DNA from: Stratiolaelaps scimitus
Lineage: Eukaryota > Arthropoda > Arachnida > Mesostigmata > Laelapidae
Length of the DNA: 64,000 nucleotides
Reading direction: 5' to 3'
Assembly: GCA_019614645.1 (NCBI GenBank)
Contig: JABWDB010000001.1
Span: forward strand, 15,789,501 to 15,853,500
Made by a program: the position numbers and the translations under genes
In this document: positions 37,307 to 50,000 of the stretch, piece after piece
Position numbering within the stretch: position 1 is the first letter of the stretch
How the letters are laid out: each line of letters opens with the position of its first letter
The notes under the pieces: generated by a model
What the model was told of the DNA's origin: nothing
Database searches by the model: none
The model's input: the letters and a program-made list of their open reading frames with translations, nothing else

Positions 37307-40101
37307 CTGCAAAAGAGAAGAAACGATCGCAAAAAACAAACAATGGCACTTGTTGCATTTTATTGGCGCACATCTTCTTTGCTCAGCCCTAGTCCACTAG
37401 TCTGCCTGCCTGCCTCCCGCATCAGCATTAGATTATTGTTCTCGGACAGCACGCGTGTTGGTCCGATTATGACGTTTCGATGTGGCCATCGCAACACCCA
37501 TACGACACGAATATACAGAATAAGCAGCGGGAGTAGTGATGCTAGTCGAAGGAGTGGTAGTAGTAATATTGTAGAACCTCGGATGTTGTCCTCGTTGCAT
37601 TCAAGCCACGTCGCGCTGACGACCGTCGCCCAGCTCCTCGAAACAGGCGGCGCTCGCCACAGACAAAGGACTTCGTCGTCCGAGATACAAGAGCCCTGGT
37701 TGCTGCGGTCAGATGAGTCTTCCGAACTAGCCAGCTTGCCGGAAGGGGCAACCATTTGCACCGACGGAGGCTCGGTGGACGCAGAGGAGGCGAATACAGG
37801 CCGGGAATGGGGGGCGACAGCAACCCCCTCGGTGACGATGTTGCATAGAGCGTCATTGTCATCCGAAGAAGACCACGGCGGAGCAGGCGGTTCTCGGACG
37901 TACGCCTCGGGTAGACCACTTCCTTCATTCAGCGATCCACGTTTCGTAACCCCGCGTCCCCCGTGCAGCCGACCCCACTTCTAGCCCCGCAACAGCCCTC
38001 GGCTCCCGTACACTCTATGCAAATGTAGGCAAATGCAACCCGAACGACGACTCCTCCATGAGGTTGCTCGGGCGGTTGGTGCAAATTGGCACAAACTTGG
38101 CAACCACGCGCTGGCGGCGTACACAAACGCATACACAGGCACGCATAGAACGACACGCACCTCTGGCGCCGACAAACACACACACACACGCAAACGCACA
38201 CCACACATTCGCACAGAACAACCAGCCATCCAGCGATGGTTTCAGCTTCCGAAGCACGCCCCGACCGCCGGGCGACCCGCTGCCGGCCCAGCGGCCGAAT
38301 CGCCGACAAAAGTTGCCCAACCGCGAGCGTGCTGCGACACCGGCCAAAGTTGTACTTGTGCCGCCGTCGACGAGGAATAGCGACCTCCAGGCCGCCCGAA
38401 ACATTGTGGTTGCTTCAGGCGCACTAGACAGGCGGACGCAGCAATTAACTATGCATAATTGCTTGGTTGCTGCGGCGGCTTGGCTTTGTGGATGAACGTA
38501 TTCGCGGGAAGCTATACTGGAAGCAATAATAATTTCGCACTGGGAGCAACTCGGTGTCCGTACTGCAATGCGCTCTACTATCAGGCTAGATTGTCGGCGA
38601 CAGTCGTGCAGACACATGACCAAAGAGTGAGGTGCAATAATTTTTAACCCACCTGCGAGGTGCGAGGGCGCGACGCACTTGATCCTTGTCGTGTCGTTGG
38701 CGAATGGCGAAATACCCCCCATCGACGGCTCGAGCAGCAAGGTGGAACCGTTAGCGACTGATGTCGGGCTTCGAATGTTCCTGCCCTGCGGGTGTATTAG
38801 CAGGAGGTGCTGTTGCTGTCGACGCTTGATCAGGAGCCAGCGCAGGGAGCAATTGCAAATGAGCGGATTGTCGCGAATGTCAAGCTCCTCCAGGTGCTCC
38901 CAGGCCAGTGGCAGTAAATCCGCAGGTAGGGAGGTCAGTCCATTGGCGCGCAGGTTGACCCGGCGAAGCGTTGAAAGCGGTCGAAATGTGGCAGGATCAA
39001 GCTGAGCAAGTCGTACGTTTTGCGAAAGCACGAGATGTTCCAGCTGCTGGTTGTCTATGAGCGCGTTTGGCTCTAAGCGACGCAGTTCCGTGGCTCCACT
39101 CAGGCTGAGTGAACGTAATTGGCGCAAATGCTGAAATGCGCGGTCACGAAGATGTGTGATCGGATTCTGGCCGATGTGTATCTCTTCAAGCCGGGGTATA
39201 TCTGAGAAACTGGCCGATGGTGTATCCCCAAGCTGGTTGTCCTGCAAACGCAGGACTCGCAGGCTACCCAAGGCCCTAAAGGCACCGGGTTGCACTGTCT
39301 GCAGCTTGCATCCGTCAAGTCGCAGTTCCTCTAGTGTTCGCAATGGGAGGAAAGCTTCGGGTGCCAAATCGGTGAAATCATTCATTCCTAAATCCAACAC
39401 AGCCAGCTCGGTGAGATGTCGAAGCGCTTTCGTCGGGATCGAATTAAATTTATTGTCTCGCAAACTGAGAAAGCGCAACTTCTTAGCGCCACGAAAGCCA
39501 TCGGTATCCTGAAATTGCTTGATGCGATTATGTGATAAGTCGAGCCGTTGTAGCTGTGACATTTCCTGGAACGTCCCGGCTGGTAGATGTTCAATATAGT
39601 TGAAAGCCAGATTCAGCTGGTTTAGCTGCGACAAGCCTTCGAGTGTAGCATTACTCAAGGTGGCGATCATGTTACGGCTGAGGTTGAGTTCTTCTAGGTC
39701 AGGCATCGAAGTAAACACACGTCGTCCCAAATCAACCAACTGGTTCTCTGATAGGTCGAGACTACGCAGAGTTGAATATGCTGTAAACGAGGACCCGCTA
39801 ACCTGCTTGATCTGGTTCCCACGTAATGATAAGCTCCGTAGGCCAGGATGTAGGGTATACGGAACCATGTCTAGTTGCGCGTTCGGACAGTCTACCACTA
39901 GTTCTGCGTCTCGGCATATGCAGCGTGGGGGACACATCCGCGCGCTGAGGGCGCTGTGAGTTAGTGTGGATATCCACACAACGCAGTATAGAAGCCATCG
40001 CATTACCAGAGTAAAACCTCGGCCATTGACGTTGGCCAGGAGGCCTAAGCGAAACATCCTGCCCTCCCCGTTCAGCGTGACGGATCACAACCGGAACTCA
40101 T
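36654..40101 (-). CDS. Tartan/Capricious-like LRR transmembrane protein (two coding exons)
   Basis: Exon 38653..40101 (CDS from ATG 40057) joins exon 36654..37306 through a phase-1 GT-AG intron (37307..38652), giving 685 residues. Order: signal peptide (core MRWLLYCVVWISTLTH, residues 19-34); LRR N-cap CPPRCIC with Cys 42, 46, 48 and 57; about 14 LRRs (residues 73-400); LRR C-cap with Cys 401, 403, 461 and 483, completed only across the splice; one membrane helix (about 492-515); a 170-residue cytoplasmic tail without a catalytic domain. The unusual 11th and 12th repeats (SLSGATELRRLEPNAL, LEHLVLSQNVRL) and the NPLICNCSLRWL cap fit the Tartan/Capricious family. In flies these are cell-surface adhesion and recognition proteins used at tissue boundaries and in neuron-target matching. 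A CTTTCAG acceptor just before 40101 implies an upstream non-coding exon. The protein class is nearly certain; the Tartan/Capricious assignment is likely but made by eye. Confidence 0.9.
37360..37980 (-). other. Unexplained 206-codon open frame in the LRR-gene intron
   Basis: A minus-strand frame is open from just after a TAG at 37981-37983 to the stop at 37360-37362. Its second half holds a membrane-helix-like stretch (LLLPLLRLASLLPLLILYI) followed by a polar tail, the same layout as LRR coding exon 2. No acceptor of the right phase (1) was found to join it to exon 1. The opposite strand is also open for 213 codons, which argues that GC-rich composition alone may explain it. It could be an unrecognised alternative last exon or chance. 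Confidence 0.3.
38653..40057 (-). CDS. LRR gene, coding exon 1
   Basis: 1405 nt from ATG (purine at -3) to the donor GCAG/GTGGGT at 38653/38652; ends in phase 1. Encodes the signal peptide, all LRRs and most of the C-cap. Reading through the donor would remain open into the intron for over 200 codons, but that extension is low-complexity and lacks the final C-cap cysteine. Confidence 0.92.
40060..40101 (-). promoter_or_regulatory. 5' UTR start of LRR exon with short upstream ORF
   Basis: The first bases after the CTTTCAG acceptor are ATGAGTTCCGG, an upstream ATG whose frame (MSSGCDPSR, then TGA) closes shortly before the main ATG at 40057. Small upstream ORFs of this sort can damp translation. 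Only the sequence supports this; the transcript start is not known. Confidence 0.4.
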
Positions 40102-43100
40102 CTGAAAGGAGAAGGCGACAACGAGGGTTAGTCTTCAGGGGTCACGTGTCCGGTCGTCGCTTGCGAATGGACGGGGCCGAGGGGGGAACCGATCTGATAT
40201 GTGTGCAAATTGGTTGGCTCTCAGGAGACTCCCAAGGCACTACTACGACTACTACTTCTACTACTATAATACCACTACGGAAGTCTACTCAAGCTGGGGT
40301 TTACTCCATTTTGCCTGACATCAGATGGGCCAAGAGATCCGGTCAAGAGGCATAGCTCGTTCTCGCACCAGCTTCTGGCAGGCAGACAAAATCATGTTGA
40401 GAAGGGAACTACCATTTCCAAATAATTCCCTATCACAATGCCTCTGCAGCCATTGCTCTCTTTCACATTCGCATTTGGAGGTCAAGGGTCCTACTATTAG
40501 GTGGAGTGAACGTATGATATCAGCATTTGTGTACACTGAGCAGACACAGCCCGAATACTTTATATCGTTCCACAATTATCGCCGTTAGCAGCCTCAGCTG
40601 CCATCACTGAGTACTAACTATTATAGTACCGCACGAGGCGAATTTCCAGAACGATTCGTGCACACATATCTTGTATTACGCTCGAGCGAAATAGAGGGGC
40701 TGGCTGGCTGGGCGGTGTGCGCTTCCTTAGTTCATTGTTTCAAATCAGCCAAGAAGTCAGATTCAACTGGAACCCGAAGGGCGCAGGAGCACAGAATAGA
40801 ATGTTCCGCGGTGCTCTTCGGTTCCATCGGAGAGTGGCAGGTAACAGCTGGTAGCGAATTTGCTGAAGGCAGCCTGCGCCTTGAACTCCCAGCCCCACAT
40901 TCATGTCAGGAGCACCCCCCCCCCCCCGGAACTCCTTGACGGCCTGGGGAACGAAGCCGGCCAGCAAAGGCCGTACGCAGCTCGAGCTAACGAGTCGTGT
41001 AGAGAAGTGCGTGCGGCCGGCTCAGCACGGCTTTTTTGAGACGAAGTAACTGTAACAAGTCTATGCAACCTGCAAGCTATATATGCAACAACAACAACTC
41101 TATTGAGGCAGTACTAGTGGTACGACAGCATGACCGATACACGTTCGAGCTAGACCTGCCGACTGAACGTTGACTACACGGTTTTTTGGCTGGTCGCTCG
41201 TGTGTTTGTAATGTTGCAGTCGGACTCGAACATTAAGTGTCAACAAAGGGTGAGCTCGCATGCAGGATCATTGCAGAATATCTAGCAGACTGGCAGGCTG
41301 ACATTTATAATTAACTCACCAAATAGCACTCGGTGAAGCCGCAATGGAAATCGTAAATATAGAGACCGACTTTTCATTCAACGTTGAGCCTACCTAGGGC
41401 ATCCTCAAAACCGAATCTGGATGCTTATTAAGCAAATACGGAGATTCAAAAATTAATAGCAGTTGACAAATTATATTCGAATTATTCTCGATTCGGTCCT
41501 GACTAATTCAGTCTACAGTTACCCACAAAGCGGTCAACCGGTTTTTACTACCTAGAAATAAGTAGTACAGTGGGTTTGGTGGCAACGAATGCAGAAATGC
41601 CGTACAAGGTATTCACTGACAATACACTTCTGACTTAGTTCTTTACTGGATGGTTATAATTTTCGAGTCATTTGCCAGCCATTTGTACATCTGATAGCTA
41701 AATCTATTTACTACGGAACGGGCAGCACAAGTAGCTTATTTAGAAACAAGAATTGGTCTTCGTACTCTAATAGGTACCATCTGTAATGCCTCTTATTTCC
41801 TTCTACGAACAGGCTTTTTTAGTCTTTTTCTGCTTCACCGCTTCGTTTTTCCTTTCCCGAGGTCAGTTCCTCGTCTTCATCGTGTTCTGTGTCCTTTTTT
41901 TCTTTATGTGTAGAGAAAGTCTCCGTCTTCTGATTGAACTGATCCCAACCTTGGCATCAGCCCTATTTTGGCCCGCCTTGATGCCTCTGCCTTGTCCGTG
42001 TAACGTTCGACCAACGCAATTCCTACTTACAGCTGTACGCCGCGCTATCTTTCCGACTGCACTGTCCGGCCTCCAAGTTTGGCCCCGATTCCCAATACTC
42101 TCTGCGGGTCTTCTACGAAGTAGCCAATGAAGCGTGCGACCGAGGTGTGTAAAAACGAGCAGTAAATAATATACACCTAATCATACACGGTACGACAAAG
42201 GCGTAACAGCGCCACAGACCCGTAGTACACACACACAGACACACACAATTACCCGTTCGCGCACAGAATGATCTAGCAAGCAAGCGGCTTGAGCAATGAG
42301 AAATGTCAACCAGTTCTTCTCGGCAAAGAAAATGAAAGATTCCCCAACGACTCCGAACCGATAAAGCGGTTCGCTCAATCGGCGTTGATGTCCAAACAGT
42401 AGTAAAAAATTTAACTGCCACATGTCCTTGCAGGTTAGGACACATACGGAAGGGAAATGCCGGTGTAATCATTGAGTCAGTGATAATACGCTTCGTTTAG
42501 ATTAGGTTAGAATTGCGCAATCGTTAAGGCGCATTATTTGCTCGTTCAAGTACAGAGAACGACACAACTATGCCCCTTATCACGACCGCTACCTCCTCAT
42601 GCTATTCTATAAGAGTAGGCGTGAAGGAATGACACAAAATGGAGGTGGCGTGGCTGAGCCTATACTAAATACGTACCATATTTTGATGGCATTCCCGAAC
42701 GTCGACGTGCATATTCCATCATCAGGCGATGTGCACCGGCGGACATCCAAATGAATAACAATGTGTCAGATCAAGTCACAGCAGAGGCTATCCCCTAAGC
42801 CGCAGTAACGCTGCAGGTTGGGGAAGCGTTTTTGGTCTGTCAACTGTCAAATGGTCTTGACAAAAATCCTCTCTCCGCCTTCTCTCATAAGGCGTTTAAC
42901 GTCTTAGAAAGAAATCCATCGAGCAAACGTGACTGAGCGTGACCACGCGATCGTGGACCGGTCATTAATACGGCGCGTCTTCCCGTACGCTAGATATGCT
43001 TGTTGATGTCAGAATGAACCGTCTGCATCCTCCCGAGAAGAGATTCGTTGTACGATCACACGCCCTCACCCACCCTTTCCCCATAGCGTGCCCTCACCCG

Positions 43101-43759
43101 TAGCTGAGTGAAAGGGATGAATTTCCCTTCATATGGCTAGTCTTCATACGGTTGAGAACTCTTCGATACAGCACAATATAGAAGTCGCGACCTTCGGCGA
43201 TGTATTATATTATATTATTGTGCTTATTTCTTCCCGGGAAATGTCGGCAGGAGAATCCACACCCCTGTGAGGACACGGCAGGGTGTGGTGGCAGCAAGCA
43301 TGTAATGTGTTTGCCTGCCTGGTCGTACTCCAATGAGACCCCATACATAGAACGGAAAGACCGTCCATTATTGATAGATTACGATTGATTTCAGCCGTCC
43401 ATTATACGTGTGTTATTCTTCATAGCTCACCCAACAAGATGTTTGTTCCTATATGGTCCATTTTTATTATAAATTGGACAGTGTGACACAGTTGTGTCAT
43501 CTCCTCTATAACCTAGGAGCAATCTCGTTTTTACATACTCTGTATTTGCAGGTATTCCAAGGGGCATTTCCTGATTTTCTGATTTGATGAGGTTTTAAAG
43601 CCATGCATTGAATTACCATATTATATATGTACTTTCTTGAGATATACATTACGCATGCATTGCTTCGAGCGAGCCTCCTAACAACGCCATAACCAGACAC
43701 GTACATTACGTTTTGTGTGAAAAAAAGGACTAAATCTAAATATGATTTGTACCTTCCGG
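40102..43759. other. Intergenic between LRR gene and channel gene
   Basis: Probably contains the promoter and upstream untranslated exon(s) of the LRR gene, which I could not locate. A run of 14 C lies at 40914-40927 and a GC-rich stretch at about 40680-41030. The plus-strand frame at 41786-42130 is pyrimidine-tract translation (Phe/Leu-rich) and is not called. Confidence 0.45.
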
Positions 43760-43765
43760 TTTATT
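43760..43765 (-). terminator. Poly(A) signal AATAAA for the channel gene
   Basis: Canonical hexamer on the minus strand 58 nt beyond the TAG stop of the channel gene, a normal distance for a short 3' UTR. Confidence 0.5.
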
Positions 43766-43823
43766 TCCAGTGAGCTCCATTAGTGCTACTACTTGTTCGA
43801 CAATGCTGGCGGAGTAGGATATA

Positions 43824-44052
43824 CTATCCCAGCGCAGAACTCCAGAACGAGATGAGAAAGATGAGCCAAGCGCACAACAGGACTCGGCAGCTCCAACGGT
43901 CGATAGTCTCAGCACGAGTCCCTCGCATAGTGCGGAATACAACGTGATCATAGTGCGCCTTTTGTAGATGGGCCAGTTGTATCTGGGTAGCCTGAGCCAA
44001 TGTAGCGTCAGGGTTGGAAACATCAAGATCCGGACTTGGGGATGCGTGAACT
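43824..44052 (-). CDS. Channel gene last exon, M4 and stop
   Basis: 229 nt after a TTTGTCAG acceptor. The split codon gives Arg. Contains a helix-like QATQIQLAHLQKAHYDHV, then AETIDRWSCRVLLCAWLIFL and the end ISFWSSALG with TAG at 43824-43826. The IDR before M4 and the very short extracellular C-terminus are family features. Confidence 0.88.
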
Positions 44053-47000
44053 CTGACAAAGGCACCAAGGGATAGTAAATACATTGGAATTGAATTACGT
44101 ACTCGAGCCACCTCAGCTTATATTTCTACATAGGTTTTACGACGACGATCCCAGATGCGCGTTTCATTCTTAGCTGGCTAAGCATGTTCGAACCTTCTCC
44201 ATACAAACATTTTTTTCTTTAAATTTATTTCGTTCACATAGTTATGCACATCCATTGTACACAGTCACAGCAAAAAGACCATCCACTAGGACATATATCA
44301 TAAAACACTAATTGGAGCTCACCTGGACGAGGTGGGCTTGCGTCTTCGCACACCGCTGTAATTAATGAGAAATTTCTTTTTTTTTATCTCTTTCTGAGTT
44401 TCCCACATCTCGACTTCTGGTCCCATCGAGGTATTTTCGAACAGCTGCAATTTTCTGGAGCCCTGAAAATAGCACTAGATCACTATAGCCTTTCAATACT
44501 GTAGTATAGAAAATAGGTAGCTCCTAAGAGCAGATCAAAACCAAGACAGGCAGGTGTGTCTCGGCTCGAACCTTGCCAGCAAAATAAGAGAAGGTGTGAT
44601 GTTGTGCAACCAACCTTAGATCCCGGGCCTATGCTCTTTGCAATTCTCTGCTCTTTGAAATGCCTGCCCACTGGTCGTTCATCCCAGGACAGGTCGTTTG
44701 CCAGGCCATAATTCGCAGGCACGTCGATTACCGCCTCACCCTTAAACTGCTGGGCGCTCACCTCTTCGTTGAGGGAGTCCTTCGACGCCTTGGATTCCCA
44801 TGTGCTTGACAACACTCTGCCGGACTTCTGTATTTTTGCTGAAAATGCCCCTTTAGTGGAGGAGCGAACATTTTGCTCGTGCCGATCCCAAGGAAAATCC
44901 TCTGCTGCCCCGTCATTACTGACCGTATCGGAGCCAACGCGACGTGTTCTCCGTTTCGTTTGCAAATGTTTCATGTTCTCCTGGATAATTAAGGGTCGAA
45001 AAAGGTGTGTTACAGGGTGACAAAGTAACAACAATGTGAGAAAGACGAAAAGTTTCCTGTATTCGTTCGATTGATATTTAGAATACCACTATTATAGAGA
45101 AAGAAACCATGAAGGAAGCGGTCGTAACCTAAAATTTAACATACCTTTTCATTTTTATTGAGTCCATCAATAACGGCCGCTTCAATCACCACCAGAAGAA
45201 TAAACGTCAGGCTGCCGAACATGTAAATGTCAGCGTTCTGCAAACAAAAGGATCAGGCCGAACATGTTTGAGTTATAGCGCGCGGGGTCCTCCCTTCCAG
45301 GCACCCTGTCGCTAACTGCGTCACTAATTATTTCTTATATTAAGATACACATCAATATGAAATAAATTATATATATATATATATATGTATATATTATAAT
45401 TTACCACTAGTTTCTGAATCCCTTATGGGTCAACGATATTGTATTCGCTCTATCTTAAGCACAATTAGCACAACAAATGTGATTAGGGTGCTCTTCAATG
45501 GTATGATCGAAGGGGAAGAATTTTCTGTGACCATGACAATTGCCGACTTAGCAACGCAGGGCACTTCCGTGAGACAAGCGGAACGTTTCAGTGCCTAAAT
45601 GGTTCTTCACGGTTCATATTTGCCATATTTTCCCTAAGGTTGATTATGCAACGGGTTATTGAGCACTGTGCTTAATATAGGCACATTGGTATGTTTCAGT
45701 CGAACAAAGTTTATGTTGAAAGCCATGAATCTCATACCCCGTGACCACATGTCAATTATCTGCATAGATTTCTCCTTCGTCACAGCGTAAATTTAAAACT
45801 ACACTAAACATTTATCGGCAGGTCTTCCACGAATAATGGAACTTCCGTCAGCAGATCTACCGGTTTGTTCCGCACTGTTGTGTGGAAGACAACATCGTTA
45901 GCTCCTTAACCGTAAGGTACTTCCATGGCACCTTTTTTTTTTTTTTTTTTTTTTTAAGGGGGGGTGTTGGCATGCTAATGCATGCCAACACCATGGCCGC
46001 CCCCCCTATGGAACTGTTGACGATGTTCAACAGCACCACCCTTCCCGGTATCGCTTATCGCATTACTTCAGTAAAGGGTGGTGAGATGTGTACAAGCCCA
46101 GCCACGAGCACCACACATCCTCCTCACCGTACGAACATGACGTGGTTAGCTGACTCTCAGCTGCTTCCCTTCTCTCCCAATCTCTCAAGACCTCTGTGCA
46201 CTTCCCGTCTGTGAACAACTACTGTGATCAATAGGGTGTCTGTAGAAAGCCCCGTGTATGTAAACATGCAGTATTTATGACGCATACAGGGGGTGTACGG
46301 TGCCTTCCTTTCTGCACAGTGGTAGCTATGCCGCAGACCACATTAGTTGCCACTACTACTTAACAAATCTTATTGCGGAGATACTGCCCATAAAAGTAAA
46401 TATGACTCCACTCAGATTTGAACCTCAGACTCCACAAAACTCCCTTTTTGGTACTGCCTACCTTGTCCACCACGCCATGCCCGCAGGCTGCCTACCTTGT
46501 CCACCACGCCATGCCCGCAGGCACTTCCATGGCACCTGAATTCCGTATACTGCCGAGAGAGAGAGAGAGAGCTACTTTCATGAGATTGTTTCTGGGGTAC
46601 AAGATTCCTGGGGCGCTGAGGCTACAAACACCCTTGGCTCCCGCTCCTCCACGTGCCGGATGAAGAATCCCCATGTGGACCGCGTGATCGCTGATAAGTA
46701 CACGAGTCGCTGAAGTACACTGTCTCACCGCCAAGTCTGATCTCGTCCTTCTATGCTGATTTTCCTCCTTTCTTGAATTGTATTGCCTCCGTCCATCTAC
46801 AAGTGCGTTTAACGTTATCAGTTGTAAATGTAGTGGATAAGTGCAACCGGACGGCTACCTTTCAGTAATCCGGAAGTACCCCTCAAACTCCCATAGCATG
46901 TACAGTGATTCATTTCGATTCCATTCATTACTGATTTTGTGGCCATCTTGACAATCCGATGTTCATAAGTTACGTTCTGTATAGACCATACTATGTGCAC

Positions 47001-50000
47001 TAAAAAATGCGATAAATACGATAAAGCACACCTTTTGTTTGCCTAAATATACAACATAACCTAATCACTATCCACTAAAAGTCCGAGTCAAAGCATGGTC
47101 GGCCATGCGCGGATTTGAGCTCATCAGATGGATAATCACAAAAGAAAAATCGACGATGCCAAAAAGTCGGCCTTCTCTCCTAACGCGGAGACAGAAGGTC
47201 GCGTAAAGGGAAGTGCGTGGAGAGGCTAAATGCGCTGCAAAAATGTACTTGTTAAATGAAAACGCACTCCGAAAGAAAAAAGTCAAGTTGTAGAACTGTG
47301 ATCTAGTCTAAAGGTGACAACCACGACGACAATAATGTAGTATAAAGTAGTACACAGCATATTGGATTATTGGCAAAACCATGGCGGATGGCGCTTCGCC
47401 ACAGACATTGCTATAGAAGACATGGGCTGCGTAAAATGCTGAGTCCGCGTGACCGTCTTGAACTGCTAGACCGTGGGGACGCGTGTCTAGGGATCAAACG
47501 CTCTCAGAAACGGAGAATTTTTGGATTTCACTATTATCCTTCTTTATCTGTGGATTGTTGCCGGTTAAAAGATGAACACAATGTGGAAATAACAACTCCC
47601 CAAAAGGGTAAATCGGATACAATTTCGTTATTTCCTCGTATGAACCCGCTTTTGGAGCTGTCGATTTCAGGCAGGCTAGGCAGTAACTGAAGAAGATTTC
47701 CTCCTCTCAAAAAAAGGTAGCAACTGTCGAGTGGCGATGATCAGTTGTAAATGGGTCGATAGGTTCTTGTGAATGAAAGTCGCTACGAGTTGGCTGTCAA
47801 TGAGTTTGTCGCACTCCTGAACTATATTATGGAGCATCTGCCCTATCTGGAATTCGACAGACCCCGTGCTGTCGCTCCCGAGGTAATCTGCGAATGCCGT
47901 GATGCATATGCTAGACTCAAGGTTATTCAAATCGGCCGATGTGCAGGTAGCTAGCCCAGGTGCAGGTAGCCAAGGTGGCGCAGAGAAAGCTCGCACAGGG
48001 CAATATGTTACCGGCGGCGATACGTTACAACACACAACCTTCTAATGTCTTCGATAAATGCATTCTCAAATACCGGTAGATGCAGGCTATCCGGCGGGGC
48101 CCTGTTCGATGTACAGAATGGATGAGGTGTTAGGCACCATACGAAGGACGAGTTTCCCTTGCAGTTTTGCTGTTGGACCATGTGGTACCTCCCTAGGCAT
48201 CTTAACATCCTAGTGGGTTCACAAGAATACATCTCAACTCGCGCTTCACAAAAATTTTACTCTATAATTGTCACCAGACGACTAGCGGAGTATATTGTCG
48301 CTATTTTCGCTTTGAATACGCAGTAATGTAGATCACACCAATCCAGTGATTTTTCTGGTCGCTTTGATTCAAACATATATAGTGAACTCTGTAGCCGCGA
48401 CGGTGGTTAATGGGATATGAGCGATGTATTTGTTCTCAAGAAATATATGATGATAGGAGACAAAGAAAAACGAAAGACTCTTACTGCCAGCACCCGCTTT
48501 TGTGTTGACGGTGAAGCTTAACATAGATCTTCACCTCCCCGCGAACTCCTATCAATCACTTGAAGTGGCCGTAGCACTGAAGTGCCATCTTCGCCTTCGC
48601 TTAACCGTCGACTCCGTACATCTGCCTAAACCTCTGTACTTCGACAATGGTATTTTAACAAGTGACTTTCCATCGGTGTAAGAAATCCTCAGCGAGCCCT
48701 GAAATGCTAAGAAGTCAAGATTACGCCTAAGCGACAATTAGTACACATTTCTCGTCAGCAGTGGCTCAGATGAAGAACAGGCATGCGCGGGGCGTGCAGA
48801 GTCTCGAGCTCATTGTAGAGCAGATATTTTCAAGGGGAATCTTGAGCCCCTTGCAGACTCTCTCACAAATGTAGCCGTAGAGTCGGTCAAAGAGCGTTTT
48901 TGGGGAGGTCATTGGCTAGTACGTCCAACTGAACCCAGTATATATTCGCTCAAATAATGATGAAGAATTTGCTAGCGTTTCTACCTCTAATGGTAGTGTC
49001 ACCTTACTATGAACTGGCAAGGCTAAAGGCTTTCCGCTCACATCGCTAAGCGCCAAGTGGTCTCAGATCCCTCCACGTCGCAACTGGGAACATATGCTAA
49101 ATAAAAACAAACCGCGAAAACCTCAGTTCTATAGATGGGAAGCTGTGAGACGCATGAATGCTCACGATGCCCAACACAGGTTATATAAATAGGTATATAA
49201 ACACGCCGGCATTCCGCCGAAAAGGGACGTAATCTATCGGGCCATGCAATCGGCTCAAGTTACAGCCCACAGGGAACCACTGGGTGTATCGGTTGGCAGA
49301 CTATAATCCCGTGGAAAGAGAATCGTATACCGCGCTAACCTGCACGATGCTCAGGCCATGCGTTGCGGCTCACAGCCGGGAACTAGCGTCATTCTCATGT
49401 TCCATGCCGGTTTACGAAGGACACTATCTAATGGCATTTGGAATTTGGAATTGGTTATATGTTTGCAGTATTAATTGATTATTTCGGAATGATGCGGATC
49501 TTATACACGAGATCGCTGACACTCGGCAACAATTGCTATGCTACGTTATCTTCGTGGCTTTCTTGGGGGAATTTATTATTCTTTCTTCTTTGGAATCCTA
49601 TAAATTTTAAGTCAACTCCACTCTTACTAAAAATGGCTTGTGCCTATTCAATCGTTCAAGGGGTACCCGTATGAGGCTGCTCTGTAGCACACAGCGGATT
49701 CAGCTGGCCCCGCCACGGCAAGATGACTTGGGTTGGCAACGTGAACAAGTGATTCAGAGCTCGTTGTCGTATTTGGAAAAAGCCTTGAGGTGGATGTCCA
49801 CCTGGGCGACTAATATGTTGCGCATGCAAAAGGTGTTGTTGCCGAGTCTGCCGCTCCCTTTGAAATGTGTTGTGTGCAGTACCGAGTGTAGGAAGATTGG
49901 TGATCTTAAACGTGAAATATGAAAAGAAGCTCTGCACCTCAAGAGACGAATTGAAGGTCCCATACAGGGAGTAAGCTATCTAAGCGAGCGAGACTCTTTA

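Noticed and set aside
37343..37984. 213-codon plus-strand frame
   Set aside because: Antisense to the LRR-gene intron; no homologous features. It mirrors the minus-strand frame and GC-rich composition.
38015..38652. Extension of the LRR reading frame past the donor
   Set aside because: It becomes low-complexity (Cys/Val from an AC repeat) and lacks the final C-cap cysteine, whereas splicing to 37306 restores cap, helix and tail in phase.
41786..42130. Phe/Leu-rich plus-strand frame resembling membrane helices
   Set aside because: It is the translation of pyrimidine tracts; no conserved motif.
47370..47690. Possible pogo/Tigger transposase start (KMLSPRDRLELLDRG)
   Set aside because: The resemblance to the N-terminal helix-turn-helix is short and no catalytic core follows.
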